Under the pieces are notes generated by a model. The model had not been told where the DNA came from. It saw nothing but the letters and a program-made list of their open reading frames with translations, and made no database searches. The position numbers were made by a program, and so were the translations under genes. Below, piece by piece: positions 28,023 through 38,384 of a DNA stretch of 64,000 bases (position 1 is the first letter of the stretch; each line of letters begins with the position of its first letter). Source of the DNA: Beijerinckiaceae bacterium (GTDB lineage Bacteria > Pseudomonadota > Alphaproteobacteria > Rhizobiales > Beijerinckiaceae); assembly GCA_021324915.1 (NCBI GenBank), contig JAJPIC010000017.1, positions 62,001 to 126,000 on the forward strand, given 5' to 3'.

Positions 28023-29150
28023 TCACGATCCGAGGTTCTCGAAGAAATCCTTCATCTTGGTGAAAAATCCGGAGGCCTCGGGATGGGTATGGGTCGAGGA
28101 GAGGGAGTCGAATTCGGTGAGCAATTCGCGCTGCCGCTTGGTGAGATTTTGCGGCGTTTCGACCGTCACCTGGATATAGAGGTCGCCGATTTCGCGCGAC
28201 CGCAAAACCGGCATGCCCTTGCTCTTTACTTTGAATTGTTTGCCCGATTGCGTCCCTTCCGGAATCTTCACCCTGGTCTCGCCGCCGTCGAGCGTGCGCA
28301 CGGCGACCTCGCCGCCGAGCGCCGCCTGAACCATGGAGATCGGAACGCGGCAAAAGAGATCGGCGCCGTCCCGTTGGAAGAAAGGATGCGGTTTCGTCGA
28401 GACGAAGATATAGAGGTCGCCGGGCGGACCGCCGCGCAGCCCCGCCTCGCCTTCCCCGGCGAGGCGTATCCGCGTGCCGTCTTCGACGCCGGGCGGCACA
28501 TTGACCGCGAGGCTGCGCTCGCGCGTGACCCGGCCCGAGCCTGAACATTGCGGGCAAGGATTGTCGATCGTCTCGCCTTGACCGTGGCAGTGCGGACAGG
28601 TCCGCTCGATGGAGAAGAAGCCTTGCTGCGCCCGCACGCGCCCATAGCCGGCGCAGGTCGGGCAGGCACGCGGCTTGGCGCCCGGCTTGGCGCCACTGCC
28701 GGCGCAAGCTGGGCAGGCGATCGCGGTCGGCAGGTTGAGATTGGCCGTCTTGCCGACGAATGCCTCTTCGAGCGTGATTTCGAGATTGTAGCGCAGGTCC
28801 GAGCCGCGTGACGACCCGCCGCGCCCCGTGCGCCGGCCCATCACGTCGCCGAAAAGATCGTCGAATATGTCGGCCATCGAGGCGGCAAATCCGTCGGCAG
28901 CCGCGAAACCATTGGCGCCGGGCTCGAAAGCCGCATGGCCATAGCGATCATAGGCGGCGCGCTTCTGGCCGTCGGAGAGGATCTGATAGGCCTCGTTCAG
29001 CTCTTTGAACTTGTGTTCGGCCGCCTTGTCGCCCGGATTGCGATCGGGATGATATTGCATGGCGGCCTTGCGGAAAGCCGCCTTGATCTCATTGTCCGGA
29101 CAGCCCCGCGAGACGCCGAGAACCTCGTAGAAGCAGCGTTTCGCCATCAC
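28023..29150 (-). CDS. dnaJ: Chaperone DnaJ
   Basis: 375 residues with all canonical parts: the J domain with HPD in [18 protein letters not shown], a short Gly/Phe linker ([14 protein letters not shown]), four CxxCxGxG-type zinc repeats ([42 protein letters not shown]), and the C-terminal substrate domain. It is the co-chaperone of DnaK, transcribed behind dnaK, with a 175-base gap containing a strong hairpin. Confidence 0.97.
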   Translation of the reverse strand: MMAKRCFYEVLGVSRGCPDNEIKAAFRKAAMQYHPDRNPGDKAAEHKFKELNEAYQILSDGQKRAAYDRYGHAAFEPGANGFAAADGFAASMADIFDDLFGDVMGRRTGRGGSSRGSDLRYNLEITLEEAFVGKTANLNLPTAIACPACAGSGAKPGAKPRACPTCAGYGRVRAQQGFFSIERTCPHCHGQGETIDNPCPQCSGSGRVTRERSLAVNVPPGVEDGTRIRLAGEGEAGLRGGPPGDLYIFVSTKPHPFFQRDGADLFCRVPISMVQAALGGEVAVRTLDGGETRVKIPEGTQSGKQFKVKSKGMPVLRSREIGDLYIQVTVETPQNLTKRQRELLTEFDSLSSTHTHPEASGFFTKMKDFFENLGS

Positions 29151-29274
29151 AGATCCCTATGCGCCGTCGCCAGAGATAAAGGATTTCAGCCGAGAATTTG
29201 AGCCCCTGCGCTCCGGCGCTGCACTCACGTCAACAGATAAGAAGGCCACCTTGAATTACCACCGATCTGCGAGG

Positions 29275-29305
29275 AAAAGGCCAGGCGCAAGGCCTGGCCC
29301 TTTTT
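29275..29305 (-). terminator. Intrinsic (bidirectional-looking) terminator between dnaK and dnaJ
   Basis: Perfect 7-bp stem GGCCAGG (29279-29285) / CCTGGCC (29293-29299), flanked by AAAA on the left and TTTTT on the right, so it has a T-tract in either direction. In the dnaK-to-dnaJ direction it would stop or attenuate transcription after dnaK, giving less dnaJ than dnaK. Confidence 0.72.
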
Positions 29306-29325
29306 ACATCGGTCCGCGCCGCTGA

Positions 29326-31230
29326 TCAGGCCGACTTCTTCTCGTCCGGCCCGACTTCCTTGAATTCGGCGTCGATCACTTCGTCCTGCGTGCCGCCCTC
29401 GCCGCCACCGGTGGGGCCGCCCTCGCTTTGCGCTTTGTACATTGCTTCGCCGAGCTTCATTTGGGCCTGGCCCAGCTCCTCAGTGCGCGCCTTGATGGCG
29501 CCGACATCGTCGCCCTCGAGCGCGCTCTTCAGGCCGGCAATTGCCTGCTCGACCGTGCTCTTATCCGATTGCGCGACCTTCGAGCCATATTCGGCCAGCG
29601 CCTTCTCCGCCGTGTGGATCATCGCCTCGCCGTGATTCTTGGCGTCGACGAGCTCGCGCCGGGTCTTGTCTTCCGCCGCATGCATCTCGGCATCTTTGAC
29701 CATCCGGTCGATATCGGCCTCCGAGAGGCCGCCCGAGGCCTGGATGCGGATCTGCTGCTCTTTATTGGTCGCCTTGTCCTTCGCGGTGACATTGACGATG
29801 CCGTTGGCGTCGATGTCGAAAGTGACTTCGATCTGCGGCACGCCGCGCGGCGCCGGCGGAATGCCGACGAGATCGAATTGGCCGAGCAGCTTGTTGTCGG
29901 CCGCCATTTCGCGCTCGCCCTGGAAGACGCGAATGGTGACGGCTGTTTGGTTGTCCTCGGCCGTCGAGAATACCTGGCTCTTCTTCGTCGGGATCGTCGT
30001 GTTGCGGTCGATCAAGCGTGTGAAGACACCGCCCAAGGTCTCGATCCCGAGCGACAGCGGCGTCACGTCGAGGAGCAGAACGTCTTTGACGTCGCCCTGC
30101 AGGACGCCGGCCTGGATCGCGGCGCCGACCGCCACGACTTCGTCCGGATTGACGCCTTTATGCGGCTCCTTGCCGAAGAAATTGCGTACGACCTCCTGGA
30201 CTTTCGGCATGCGGGTCATGCCGCCGACGAGAACGACCTCGTTGATTTCGCCGGCGGTGAGCCCTGCGTCCTTCAAGGCCTTGCGGCAGGGCTCGACGGT
30301 CTTCTGAATGAGATCGTCGACGAGCGCTTCCAGCTTGGCGCGGGTGAGCTTCAACGTCAGATGTTTCGGACCTGAAGCATCCGCCGTGATGTACGGCAGG
30401 TTGATTTCGGTCTGCGTGGCGGAGGAGAGTTCGATCTTCGCCTTTTCCGCTGCTTCCTTCAGGCGCTGCAAGGCGAGCTTGTCCTTGCGCAGGTCGATGC
30501 CGCTCTCTTTGCGGAATTCGTCGGCGAGATAATCGACGATGCGGTTGTCGAAATCCTCACCGCCCAAAAACGTGTCGCCGTTCGTGGATTTGACCTCGAA
30601 GACGCCATCGCCGATCTCGAGGATCGAAACGTCAAACGTGCCGCCGCCCAAATCGTAGACTGCGATCGTGCCCGATCCTTTTTTGTCGAGACCGTAAGCG
30701 AGCGCCGCGGCGGTCGGCTCGTTGATGATGCGCAGGACTTCGAGCCCGGCGATCTTGCCGGCGTCTTTCGTGGCCTGACGCTGCGCGTCGTTGAAATAGG
30801 CGGGAACCGTGATGACGGCCTGCGTGACCGGCTGACCGAGGTAGGATTCGGCGGTCTCCTTCATCTTTTGCAGGATGAAGGCGGAAATCTGCGAGGGGGA
30901 ATATTTCTTGCCGTCCGCCTCGACCCAGGCATCGCCGTTCGGCGCGCGGATAATCTTATAAGGGACGAGGCTCATGTCCTTCTTGGTCATCGGATCGTCG
31001 AACGTGCGTCCGATGAGCCGCTTGATGGCAAAGAAGGTCCGCTCGGGATTGGTCACGGCCTGGCGCTTGGCGGGCTGGCCGACGAGGCGCTCTCCGTCTT
31101 CGGTAAAGGCGACGATCGAGGGCGTGATGCGCGAGCCTTCCGAATTCTCGATGACCTTCGGCGTGGATCCTTCCATTACCGCCACGCATGAATTGGTGGT
31201 TCCGAGGTCAATACCAATGACTTTGGCCAT
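29326..31230 (-). CDS. dnaK: Chaperone DnaK (Hsp70)
   Basis: 634 residues, normal length. Nucleotide-binding signatures are [16 protein letters not shown] at the N-terminus, [14 protein letters not shown] and [14 protein letters not shown]. The substrate domain begins at [13 protein letters not shown]. The C-terminal acidic Gly-rich tail ends GPDEKKSA. It is an ATP-driven folding chaperone working with DnaJ and GrpE. A sigma32-like promoter is visible at 31355-31383. Confidence 0.98.
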   Translation of the reverse strand: MAKVIGIDLGTTNSCVAVMEGSTPKVIENSEGSRITPSIVAFTEDGERLVGQPAKRQAVTNPERTFFAIKRLIGRTFDDPMTKKDMSLVPYKIIRAPNGDAWVEADGKKYSPSQISAFILQKMKETAESYLGQPVTQAVITVPAYFNDAQRQATKDAGKIAGLEVLRIINEPTAAALAYGLDKKGSGTIAVYDLGGGTFDVSILEIGDGVFEVKSTNGDTFLGGEDFDNRIVDYLADEFRKESGIDLRKDKLALQRLKEAAEKAKIELSSATQTEINLPYITADASGPKHLTLKLTRAKLEALVDDLIQKTVEPCRKALKDAGLTAGEINEVVLVGGMTRMPKVQEVVRNFFGKEPHKGVNPDEVVAVGAAIQAGVLQGDVKDVLLLDVTPLSLGIETLGGVFTRLIDRNTTIPTKKSQVFSTAEDNQTAVTIRVFQGEREMAADNKLLGQFDLVGIPPAPRGVPQIEVTFDIDANGIVNVTAKDKATNKEQQIRIQASGGLSEADIDRMVKDAEMHAAEDKTRRELVDAKNHGEAMIHTAEKALAEYGSKVAQSDKSTVEQAIAGLKSALEGDDVGAIKARTEELGQAQMKLGEAMYKAQSEGGPTGGGEGGTQDEVIDAEFKEVGPDEKKSA

Positions 31231-31354
31231 GATCAGTCTTCCTTTCGAGCCGCAAGACCACCGGACCCCAAAGCAATCCGGCGGGTGAGGGATCCCGCCC
31301 GGTCCCCGATAAATCTCAATGTGGTAGCGCCCAATTGGCGCGCAAGATGAGGCC

Positions 31355-31383
31355 TATATAAGGGGACGTTTTTTCGACGCAAG
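31355..31383 (-). promoter_or_regulatory. Sigma32 (RpoH)-type heat-shock promoter of dnaK
   Basis: On the minus strand, CTTGCGT (31383-31377), 11-base spacer, CCCCTTATATA (31365-31355). This matches the heat-shock pattern CTTGAAA-N11-16-CCCCATNT with two changes in the -35. The leader to the dnaK ATG is about 120 bases. No CIRCE inverted repeat is present. Confidence 0.65.
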
Positions 31384-31532
31384 GCAAAGAACGCGCGCGG
31401 GTTTTCTCTTCGCAAAGGTAAAAATGCGACGCCGGCGGCGGCGGGAAGACAGGCTGCGTCGATTCTCCTCAGCCCGGATGCGCGTCTTCCCCGGGTAATC
31501 CCTTTTAAATTACCTATGTACACTGTAGACGG

Positions 31533-33407
31533 ATGCACGACCAATGCGATTCTTGTCCTCTCTCCAACTCTTCGCCGGGCATGAAAGGCGCCGCTCCCGT
31601 TCCTTTTCAGCACACCCCGCAAAAGGCGCCGAGCGCGATCGACAGGCTGCGGGATTTCACGACCGACCGGCGGCTTCTGCCCATGGGCCTCATGGCTCTC
31701 GTCGTCGGAACCGTCGGTGCGGGTGCGGCTTGGGCATTGCTGCGCCTCATCAGCCTCGTCACTAATCTTGCTTATTACGGACGCCTCAGCGCCGCGCCGG
31801 TCTCGATCACCGATCATCCGCTCGGCCTTGCCGCGGTGTTCATCCCGATGGCCGGCTGCCTGCTCATCGGATTGATGGCGCGCTTCGGCTCGGAGAAGAT
31901 TCGCGGCCACGGCATTCCCGAAGCAATGGAAGCGATCCTCATCGGCCGCAGCCGTATCGAGCCCAAGGTCGCTATCCTGAAGCCGCTTTCTTCGGCGATC
32001 TCGATCGGCACCGGCGGACCGTTCGGCGCCGAGGGTCCGATCATCATGACGGGCGGCGCATTCGGCTCGCTCTTCGGACAGCTCTTTCAACTCTCGAATG
32101 CCGAGCGCAAGACGCTGCTCGTCGCGGGCGCAGCGGCCGGAATGGCCGCCACTTTCGGCACGCCCATCGCCGCCATGCTGCTCGCGGTCGAATTGCTCCT
32201 CTTCGAATGGAAGCCGCGCAGCTTCATACCCGTTGCGATGGCGGCGGTCGTCGCGGCCGCGTGGCGCCCTTGGCTCCTCGGATCCACCGTTCTCTTTCCG
32301 ATGGCCTCCAGCGCGAGCTTGCCGCCGGTCGGCCTTCTCTATGCGGCGCTGCTCGGCATTCTCGCGGGCTTCGGCTCGGGTCTCCTCACTCAGATGGTCT
32401 ATGCGAGCGAGGATTTATTCCAGCGCCTGCCCATCCACTGGATGTGGTGGCCATTGTTCGGCGGCGCTGCGATCGGCTTCGGTGGTCTGATCGAGCCGCA
32501 TGCGCTGGGTGTCGGCTACGACAATATTGCCGCGATGTTGCATGGCGCGATGGCGCCCGATGCAGCGCTGCGTCTCCTCCTCGTCAAGGCGATCATCTGG
32601 TCGATTGCGCTCGGATCGGGCACCTCGGGCGGCGTGCTCGCGCCGCTTCTGATGATGGGCGGGGCGGTCGGCCTGATCTCGAGCGAAGTCATTCCCGTTG
32701 GCGAAGGCAGCCTCTGGGCGCTCGTCGGCATGGCGGCGATGATGGGCGGAACGATGCGCTCGCCTCTGACCGCCATCGTCTTCGCGATCGAGCTCACGCA
32801 TAATCTCGGTGCGCTGCTGCCGCTCTCCGCAGCCTGCATCCTGGCGCATGGCACCACGGTGCTCCTGCTGCGCCGCTCGATCCTCACCGAAAAGGTCGCA
32901 CGCCGCGGCCATCACGTGACACGCGAATATTCGATCGATCCGTTCGAGGCCACCCGCGTCGCCGAGATCATGGCAAAGCCGGTCGAGACTCTGCCCGCCG
33001 ATATGACGATCGGCGAGGTCATGGGCATCTTCACCGCCTCCGAGGCACCCGCCCGCTACAATTGCTACCCGGTCGTCGAGCCGAACGGACACCCGATTGG
33101 CATGGTCGCGCGCGCCGATGTCCTCGATTGGACGGCGCGTGACCTGCCGGTCGAGCAAAGCCTGCGCGCAAGCCTTGCAGGGCGCGATCTCGTCACCGGA
33201 TATGAAGACGAACTCGTCTCGCAGCTCGCCGACCGCATGGCGCTCGCCGATATCGGCCGCGCGCCGATCCTGCGGCGGGCGGACGGCGCGCTCGTCGGCT
33301 TTGTGACCCGCCGCGACCTCCTGCGCGTACGCGCAGCCGTCCTGAAACACGAGCAGGAACGCGAAATCCTGCTGCGCTTCGGCCGCCGCGTGCGATCGGC
33401 CGGCTAG
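31533..33407 (+). CDS. ClC-family chloride channel/transporter with C-terminal CBS pair
   Basis: 624 residues (ATG 31581 is an alternative start). The ClC core (~residues 45-450) shows GHGIPEAMEAIL, GTGGPFGAEGPIIMTGGAFGS with the gating Glu, and GSGTSGGVLAPLLMMGGAVG, the three anion-pathway loops. The first loop has His where the classical motif has Ser. Two CBS domains follow (RVAEIMAKPVETLPADMTIGEV and the second near IGRAPILRRADGALVGFVTRRDLL), usually nucleotide-sensing. It is divergent from dnaK. Confidence 0.92.
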   Translation: MHDQCDSCPLSNSSPGMKGAAPVPFQHTPQKAPSAIDRLRDFTTDRRLLPMGLMALVVGTVGAGAAWALLRLISLVTNLAYYGRLSAAPVSITDHPLGLAAVFIPMAGCLLIGLMARFGSEKIRGHGIPEAMEAILIGRSRIEPKVAILKPLSSAISIGTGGPFGAEGPIIMTGGAFGSLFGQLFQLSNAERKTLLVAGAAAGMAATFGTPIAAMLLAVELLLFEWKPRSFIPVAMAAVVAAAWRPWLLGSTVLFPMASSASLPPVGLLYAALLGILAGFGSGLLTQMVYASEDLFQRLPIHWMWWPLFGGAAIGFGGLIEPHALGVGYDNIAAMLHGAMAPDAALRLLLVKAIIWSIALGSGTSGGVLAPLLMMGGAVGLISSEVIPVGEGSLWALVGMAAMMGGTMRSPLTAIVFAIELTHNLGALLPLSAACILAHGTTVLLLRRSILTEKVARRGHHVTREYSIDPFEATRVAEIMAKPVETLPADMTIGEVMGIFTASEAPARYNCYPVVEPNGHPIGMVARADVLDWTARDLPVEQSLRASLAGRDLVTGYEDELVSQLADRMALADIGRAPILRRADGALVGFVTRRDLLRVRAAVLKHEQEREILLRFGRRVRSAG

Positions 33408-33542
33408 CCTTGAGTCGACGGCCGCGGCGACGCCTTCATATAAATGCAATATTAGCTTCGCGAGCCCGAACCGTGCCGTCCCGCATATCGTTACGCCGGC
33501 AGAAATGTCCCAGCTCGACTGGAAAGCGCAAGAGGTGCTCAG

Positions 33543-33785
33543 ATGAAACTCAAGCTTTTGACGCTCGCCGTCGGCGTTCTGCTGGTTGGCGCGGCCGTTC
33601 CGGCGCAGGCGCGGAACTTTTATTGCCGGACGTTACCGTACGGCTATAGCGATTACCAAGGCCCGAACGGGACCTATGATTCGCTCGCTGATCTCGTGCG
33701 CGACGTCCGCGGCATACCGTGCGGAATTAACTGCACGCGGGCCGCCATGATGCGCTGGTCGCGCGTGGTGCGCTGCCCCGGCTAA
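33543..33785 (+). CDS. Small secreted protein of unknown function
   Basis: 80 residues with a clear signal peptide (KLKLLTLAVGVLLVGAAVPAQA, cleavage after AQA). The mature part has four Cys (FYCRTL, GIPCGINCTRA, VVRCPG), suggesting two disulfides in the periplasm. The start is ATG 33543. I do not recognise the family. Its stop abuts the end of the decayed gene on the other strand. Confidence 0.65.
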   Translation: MKLKLLTLAVGVLLVGAAVPAQARNFYCRTLPYGYSDYQGPNGTYDSLADLVRDVRGIPCGINCTRAAMMRWSRVVRCPG

Positions 33786-34018
33786 GTTTTGGCCGGAACG
33801 ATGCGGCCGCGCAGGAACTGCAATGTGGTGCGGGCGACGCGTGACCCGAGATGGCGCGCCGTCGCAAGGTCCGCCTCCGGCGGCGCAAGCTCGGGACCCT
33901 GATCGACATTGGACTGTGCCGCAGCGCCCAGCCAAAATCCCATCCGATTGAGTTCGGCTTCCGAGCCCGTGCTCGAATGGTTCGCCGGCGGCAAAGCCAG
34001 ATTAACCCAATGCAGGCT
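33782..34018 (-). pseudogene. C-terminal remnant of an NADPH-dependent FMN reductase / flavodoxin-family gene
   Basis: The minus-strand frame from about 34018 to the stop at 33782 encodes LHWVNLALPPANHSST then NRMGFWLGAAAQSNVDQGP and DLATARHLGSRVARTTLQFL, which resembles the C-terminal third of flavodoxin-fold reductases (recalled similarity). There is no N-terminal FMN-binding half. The gene begins abruptly where the truncated sigma-factor gene ends, as if a deletion joined two neighbouring genes. Confidence 0.55.
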
Positions 34019-34217
34019 CGCGCACGGCGCAGCGATCGACATCGAGCCAGCGCAGAAACGCGTCCTGGACCACGTCCTCCGCATCCGCAACCGATCCCAG
34101 CATGCGATAGGCCATGCGGATCAATCGTGGACGCAGCGGATCGAAAGAGGCGGCGGCATCTTCGGCACGCATCACCCGGCTCTGCGCATTTGGCGCCGGA
34201 TTCGGTCTTGGGGTCAT
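34002..34217 (-). pseudogene. Truncated ECF (SigJ/ECF41-like) sigma factor gene
   Basis: It starts at an ATG (34217) with a perfect AAGGAGG site, but ends after 71 residues. Residues ~24-69 match region 2 of SigJ-type sigma factors (FDPLRPRLIRMAYRMLGSV, ADAEDVVQDAFLRWL, DRCAVREP). Region 4 and the C-terminal domain are missing. After REP the sequence switches to a flavin-reductase remnant in another frame. Dead unless region 2 alone has a role. Confidence 0.7.
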
Positions 34218-34389
34218 GATCGCCTCCTTGGCAAGGCGAAGACATGACGAGCGAGAGCCCCGCGTTGTGACATGCGCCGCATCTCGCCCTGCCGGCGGGG
34301 AAGAAGCCTCGTGCGAGGGCACTGCAGGCCTCATCCGGCCCGAACCTCGTGAGGCCAGCTTCTCCGCAACGGGAGACGGAGCCTTGGGG

Positions 34390-34899
34390 CTAAGAAAAGC
34401 GCGGCCCGCGCCTGGCCTCGGCGAGCGCGCGAGACAGACCGTTGGCGAAATCGGCCTTTTCTTCCGGCCCGAGGAAGTTGCCGACTTCCACGCTCTCGCC
34501 GCGCGAGACGAGCGCCAAGCTTTGGACGCCGAATTCCTCGTGATCTTCCTTCTGCAGGCGGACCCAGGAGGGATGAAAGTGCCATTCGGCCTTGGCACCC
34601 TTCGGCGAGACCTTGGCGAGCATGAGTTCGATCGGCGTGACGCGCACGTCCTCATAGGCGCGCGCGGCGCGGAAATTGGCGCGGAAGGCGAAATAGAACA
34701 ACGCGACGTCGAGCCCCATGAAGCCGGCCACCGGCCAAGCGCCGATGAAGACGAAGGGCAGTGTCGTAACCAGGCTGATGGCCGAGAAAATGAGAAGCAG
34801 GATGCGGAAATTGCGCTTGGTCAGAGACCGGTGAGGATGGAGGCGCACCGCGAAGATCCGCCGCGTCGCAGGATCATTCTCTTCTCTGAGCGGGCTCAT
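34390..34899 (-). CDS. DUF2244 membrane protein
   Basis: 169 residues with two adjacent membrane helices (FRILLLIFSAISLVTTLPFVFI and WPVAGFMGLDVALFYFAF), then a cytoplasmic domain (EWHFHPSWVRLQKEDHEEFGVQSLALVSRGESVEVGNFL), matching the DUF2244 layout. It is a conserved neighbour of nth in Hyphomicrobiales, here divergent from it by 40 bases. Biochemical role unknown. Confidence 0.85.
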   Translation of the reverse strand: MSPLREENDPATRRIFAVRLHPHRSLTKRNFRILLLIFSAISLVTTLPFVFIGAWPVAGFMGLDVALFYFAFRANFRAARAYEDVRVTPIELMLAKVSPKGAKAEWHFHPSWVRLQKEDHEEFGVQSLALVSRGESVEVGNFLGPEEKADFANGLSRALAEARRGPRFS

Positions 34900-34939
34900 T
34901 GGTCTTCTCTCAAACCCGATAGAACTTTATAAGGCCGAG

Positions 34940-35677
34940 ATGGCAATCAAGACCAGAGGCAAGCTTGCCGGAGGGCGAAAAGTTCCCGGACGCCAGCCTA
35001 CGGCCAAGCCGGTACGCGCAAAGCTGCGCGATGCGGCGAGCGTACGCGAGATCTTCGCCCGCTTCAAAGCCGCCCTGCCGGAGCCGCGCACAGAACTTCA
35101 TTACCGCAACCCCTATACCCTGCTCGTCGCCGTCGTGCTCTCGGCGCAGGCGACCGACGCCGGCGTCAACAAGGCGACCGAGAAGCTCTTTGCGCTTGCC
35201 GATACGCCGCAGAAAATGCTGGCGCTCGGCGAGGCCAAGCTCACCGATACGATCAAGACCATCGGTCTTTATCGCGCCAAAGCGAAAAACGTTCTCGCTC
35301 TTTCGGAGCGCCTCGTAAATGAATATGGGGGCAAGGTGCCGGACAATCGAGAGGCGCTCGAAGAGCTCCCCGGCGTCGGCCGCAAGACCGCCAATGTGGT
35401 CCTCAATACTGCTTTCGGCGAGCCGACGATCGCGGTCGACACGCATGTCTTCCGAGTCTCAAATCGCGTGCCGATTGCGCCCGGCAAGACGCCGCGCGAA
35501 GTCGAGGACGGGCTCGAGAACATCGTCCCCGAAGAATACAAACGCAACGCGCATCATTGGCTGATCCTGCACGGGCGCTATACCTGCAAGGCGCTCAAGC
35601 CCAATTGCGGCGCGTGCATTATCAACGACCTTTGCCGCTGGCCGAAGAAGACGGTCAAAGCGGACAAGCGCCGCTAA
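34940..35677 (+). CDS. nth: Endonuclease III (base-excision repair DNA glycosylase/AP lyase)
   Basis: 245 residues. Helix-hairpin-helix LPGVGRKTANVVL with the catalytic Lys, then the catalytic Asp in IAVDTHVFRVSNR. The iron-sulfur loop is CKALKPNCGACIINDLC, i.e. C-x6-C-x2-C-x5-C. It removes oxidised pyrimidines. The basic N-terminal extension of ~25 residues is common in Alphaproteobacteria. Confidence 0.96.
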   Translation: MAIKTRGKLAGGRKVPGRQPTAKPVRAKLRDAASVREIFARFKAALPEPRTELHYRNPYTLLVAVVLSAQATDAGVNKATEKLFALADTPQKMLALGEAKLTDTIKTIGLYRAKAKNVLALSERLVNEYGGKVPDNREALEELPGVGRKTANVVLNTAFGEPTIAVDTHVFRVSNRVPIAPGKTPREVEDGLENIVPEEYKRNAHHWLILHGRYTCKALKPNCGACIINDLCRWPKKTVKADKRR

Positions 35678-35822
35678 ATAAACGAATTCAGCGCACCTGC
35701 CCGGCGCCTCTGGCGTGATGGCGATGCGAATCAAGCTGTGACATGGCTGTCATTCGCGCGTGCTAACCCGCGCGGCGTATCCCATTCCGACAAATCTTTT
35801 CCAATCTGACAAAGGAATGACA

Positions 35823-37046
35823 ATGCGCAAGACGATCATTGCGCTTGCCGCCGCGACCGCGTTGGTGAGCCTCACCGCCCATGGCGCCGAATTGAGCCAG
35901 CCGCAAGGCCATTTCGGCAATCTCGATCATGTTTTCCTGATCATCATGGAAAACCAGACCAATACCGACATTCTCGGCAATCCGAATGCGCCCTTCATCA
36001 ATGCCTATGCGAAAACCGCCAATCAGGCCACCAATTACTTTGCGGTCGGCCATCCGAGCGCGCCGAATTATCTCGAGATCGTCGGCGGGTCGAATTTCGG
36101 TCTGACCAACGATTATTGGCCGAACTGGGTCAACACGGGCTGTGTCGATAATGCGCCAGGCAGCACCGGGTGCAACAATGCGTTTACGCCGATTGCCGCG
36201 CCCGGCCTCGACAATCCGGTGGTCGCGACCGCGACAACTTCATCCCAATGTAACGGCCAGGTGACGATCACCGGCACGCCAGCGCCGAACAATTGCGCGC
36301 TCTATAATTACCCGGCCAGGCAATTCACGCCCAAATCGATCGCCGACCAGTTGGTCGAGGATCACAAGACCTGGAAGGCCTATGAAGAAAGCCTTCCGAC
36401 AGTGCAGCCGGGGGTCTTCGGCCTCAATTATTCCGATGGCGCCTATTCGAACCTCAGCCCGGCTTCCGTATTCGCTCCCGGGCCGATCCAGAAGCTCTAC
36501 GCGGTGAAGCACAACCCATTCGCCTATTTCAACAATATCGAGGTCGGCGAACGCAATTCCTTGAGCCTCGCGCGGGTCGTCGACTTCGATGGGCCCAATG
36601 GGTTATGGGCGGACTTGCAATCTTCGAATACACCGAATCTCTCGGTGATCGTGCCGAACCAGTGCCATGACATGCACGGTTTCGTCTCCGGCGGCACGCC
36701 GATCTGTTCGGCTTCGACCGCTCAGGAAGCCGGCTTCCTGATGCTCCAGGGCGATGCGGAAGTCGCCAAGCTCGTAAATGGGATCAAGGCCTCGCCGGTA
36801 TGGCGCCAGGGCCGCAATGCCATCGTGCTCGTGTGGGACGAGAACGATTATTCCAATGCGGCCAACCGCGTCGTGATGCTCGTCGATCCCAATTACGCGA
36901 AAGGCGGCAACGCCAGCAGCCAGCCCTATGATCATTTCTCGCTGCTGCGCACGCTGGAAGCCGGATTCGGTCTGCGCTGTCTGAACCACGCTTGCGATTC
37001 GACCTCGCAGGTCATGGACGACTTGTTCGGAGCCGGCTCCCGCTAA
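35823..37046 (+). CDS. Secreted phosphoesterase (phospholipase C / acid phosphatase AcpA-like)
   Basis: 407 residues from ATG 35823 with AAAGGA upstream (ATG 35817 overlaps that site). A signal peptide ends after AHGA. PF04185-type motifs are FLIIMENQTNTDIL with the metal/nucleophile region, GHPSAPNYLEIVGGSNFG, VPNQCHDMHG, IVLVWDENDYS and PYDHFSLLRTLE. It probably hydrolyses phosphate esters in the periplasm for phosphate scavenging. No Pho box was recognised. A strong hairpin follows at 37063. Confidence 0.87.
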   Translation: MRKTIIALAAATALVSLTAHGAELSQPQGHFGNLDHVFLIIMENQTNTDILGNPNAPFINAYAKTANQATNYFAVGHPSAPNYLEIVGGSNFGLTNDYWPNWVNTGCVDNAPGSTGCNNAFTPIAAPGLDNPVVATATTSSQCNGQVTITGTPAPNNCALYNYPARQFTPKSIADQLVEDHKTWKAYEESLPTVQPGVFGLNYSDGAYSNLSPASVFAPGPIQKLYAVKHNPFAYFNNIEVGERNSLSLARVVDFDGPNGLWADLQSSNTPNLSVIVPNQCHDMHGFVSGGTPICSASTAQEAGFLMLQGDAEVAKLVNGIKASPVWRQGRNAIVLVWDENDYSNAANRVVMLVDPNYAKGGNASSQPYDHFSLLRTLEAGFGLRCLNHACDSTSQVMDDLFGAGSR

Positions 37047-37062
37047 GAGGGCAGGTCCTTGA

Positions 37063-37094
37063 GGCAGCCCTCCGTTCGGCAACGGCGGGCTGCC
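37063..37094 (+). terminator. Extended hairpin after the phosphoesterase gene
   Basis: Two stacked stems: GGCAGCCC / GGGCTGCC outside and CCGTT / AACGG inside, separated by one T-C mismatch, loop CGGC. It starts 17 bases past the stop. No T-tract; probable transcript-end or stabilising hairpin. Confidence 0.55.
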
Positions 37095-37325
37095 CCTATC
37101 GAGCGGCCGGACGCGGGTCCATCCGCTAGCCCGCGTTCTAAGGTCCGAAAATCGCGAATTCCGCCGGCCCCTTGCTCATCTTGGCAAGCGCCGCCGGCCC
37201 TTGCCCTGCCCCTTGTTCGACCGCTCCATCTCGAACTCAAATCGGGAAAACGAGGCGGCGCCGCGATAGGGTCGTGGTAGGATAGACCGAGATTCGCGAG
37301 GGCGAGGGCCCGCCCGGGGACAGGT

Positions 37326-38366
37326 TTGAACAGCCAGCGGCTTGTGACTTTGGAGAAGCGCGACGATGACCGCGACCTCTCGCTGCGGCCGCTGACGCTC
37401 GCCGATTTCACCGGGCAGGAGGCGGCGCGCAAGAACCTGCGCGTCTTCATCGAGGCCGCCAAGGGGCGCCGGGACGTTCTCGATCACGTCCTCCTCGTCG
37501 GCCCGCCGGGGCTCGGCAAGACAACGCTCGCTCAGATCGTCGCACGCGAGCTCGGCGCCAACTTCCGCGCGACGTCGGGGCCGGTCATCGCCAAGGCCGG
37601 CGATCTCGCCGCGCAACTGACGGCCCTCGAAGAGCGCGACGTTCTCTTCATCGACGAGATCCATCGGTTGAACCCGGCGGTCGAAGAGATTCTCTATCCG
37701 GCGATGGAGGATTTCCAGCTCGACCTCATGATCGGCGAGGGACCGGGCGCGCGCTCGGTGAAGATCGATCTCGCGCGCTTCACATTGATCGGCGCTACGA
37801 CTCGCGCCGGGCTCATCACCACGCCTTTGCGCGACCGTTTCGGCATTCCGATCCGGCTCGATTTCTATTCCGTGCCGGAGCTCGAACTCATCGTACGGCG
37901 GGGCGCGCGCATTCTCGGAGTCGAAATCAGCGAAGACGGCGCCAATGAAGTAGCCAAACGCGCACGCGGCACGCCGCGCGTAGCGGGAAGACTCCTGCGG
38001 CGCGTGCGCGACTTCGCCGAAGTCGGGGCGTCGGGCGGACCGATCATGGTCACGCGCGCGATCGCCGACCGGGCGCTCGCCGAGCTCGATGTCGATGCGA
38101 TCGGGCTCGATTCGATGGATCGGCGCTATCTCGGCCTGATCGCGCAAGCCTTCGGCGGCGGTCCGGTCGGGATCGATACGCTCGCCGCGGCGCTTTCCGA
38201 GCCGCGCGACGCGATCGAGGATATTATCGAGCCCTATCTGATCCAGCAGGGCTTCCTGCAGCGAACGCCGCGCGGGCGGCTGCTCACGGCACACGCCTTC
38301 CGCCATCTCGGGGTCGAGGCCCCGGCAGCCCCGGCGCAGTTCGGGCTCTTTTCGGAAGAGGAATAG
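37326..38366 (+). CDS. ruvB: Holliday junction branch-migration helicase RuvB
   Basis: 346 residues starting at TTG (GGGACAGG upstream); a GTG six codons later is an alternative. Walker [13 protein letters not shown], Walker [11 protein letters not shown], sensor region [21 protein letters not shown] and the C-terminal winged helix ([13 protein letters not shown]). With RuvA it moves Holliday junctions in recombinational repair. ruvC and ruvA, usually upstream, are not adjacent here. Confidence 0.97.
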   Translation: MNSQRLVTLEKRDDDRDLSLRPLTLADFTGQEAARKNLRVFIEAAKGRRDVLDHVLLVGPPGLGKTTLAQIVARELGANFRATSGPVIAKAGDLAAQLTALEERDVLFIDEIHRLNPAVEEILYPAMEDFQLDLMIGEGPGARSVKIDLARFTLIGATTRAGLITTPLRDRFGIPIRLDFYSVPELELIVRRGARILGVEISEDGANEVAKRARGTPRVAGRLLRRVRDFAEVGASGGPIMVTRAIADRALAELDVDAIGLDSMDRRYLGLIAQAFGGGPVGIDTLAAALSEPRDAIEDIIEPYLIQQGFLQRTPRGRLLTAHAFRHLGVEAPAAPAQFGLFSEEE

Positions 38367-38384
38367 CGCGGCGCGCGCAGGCGC

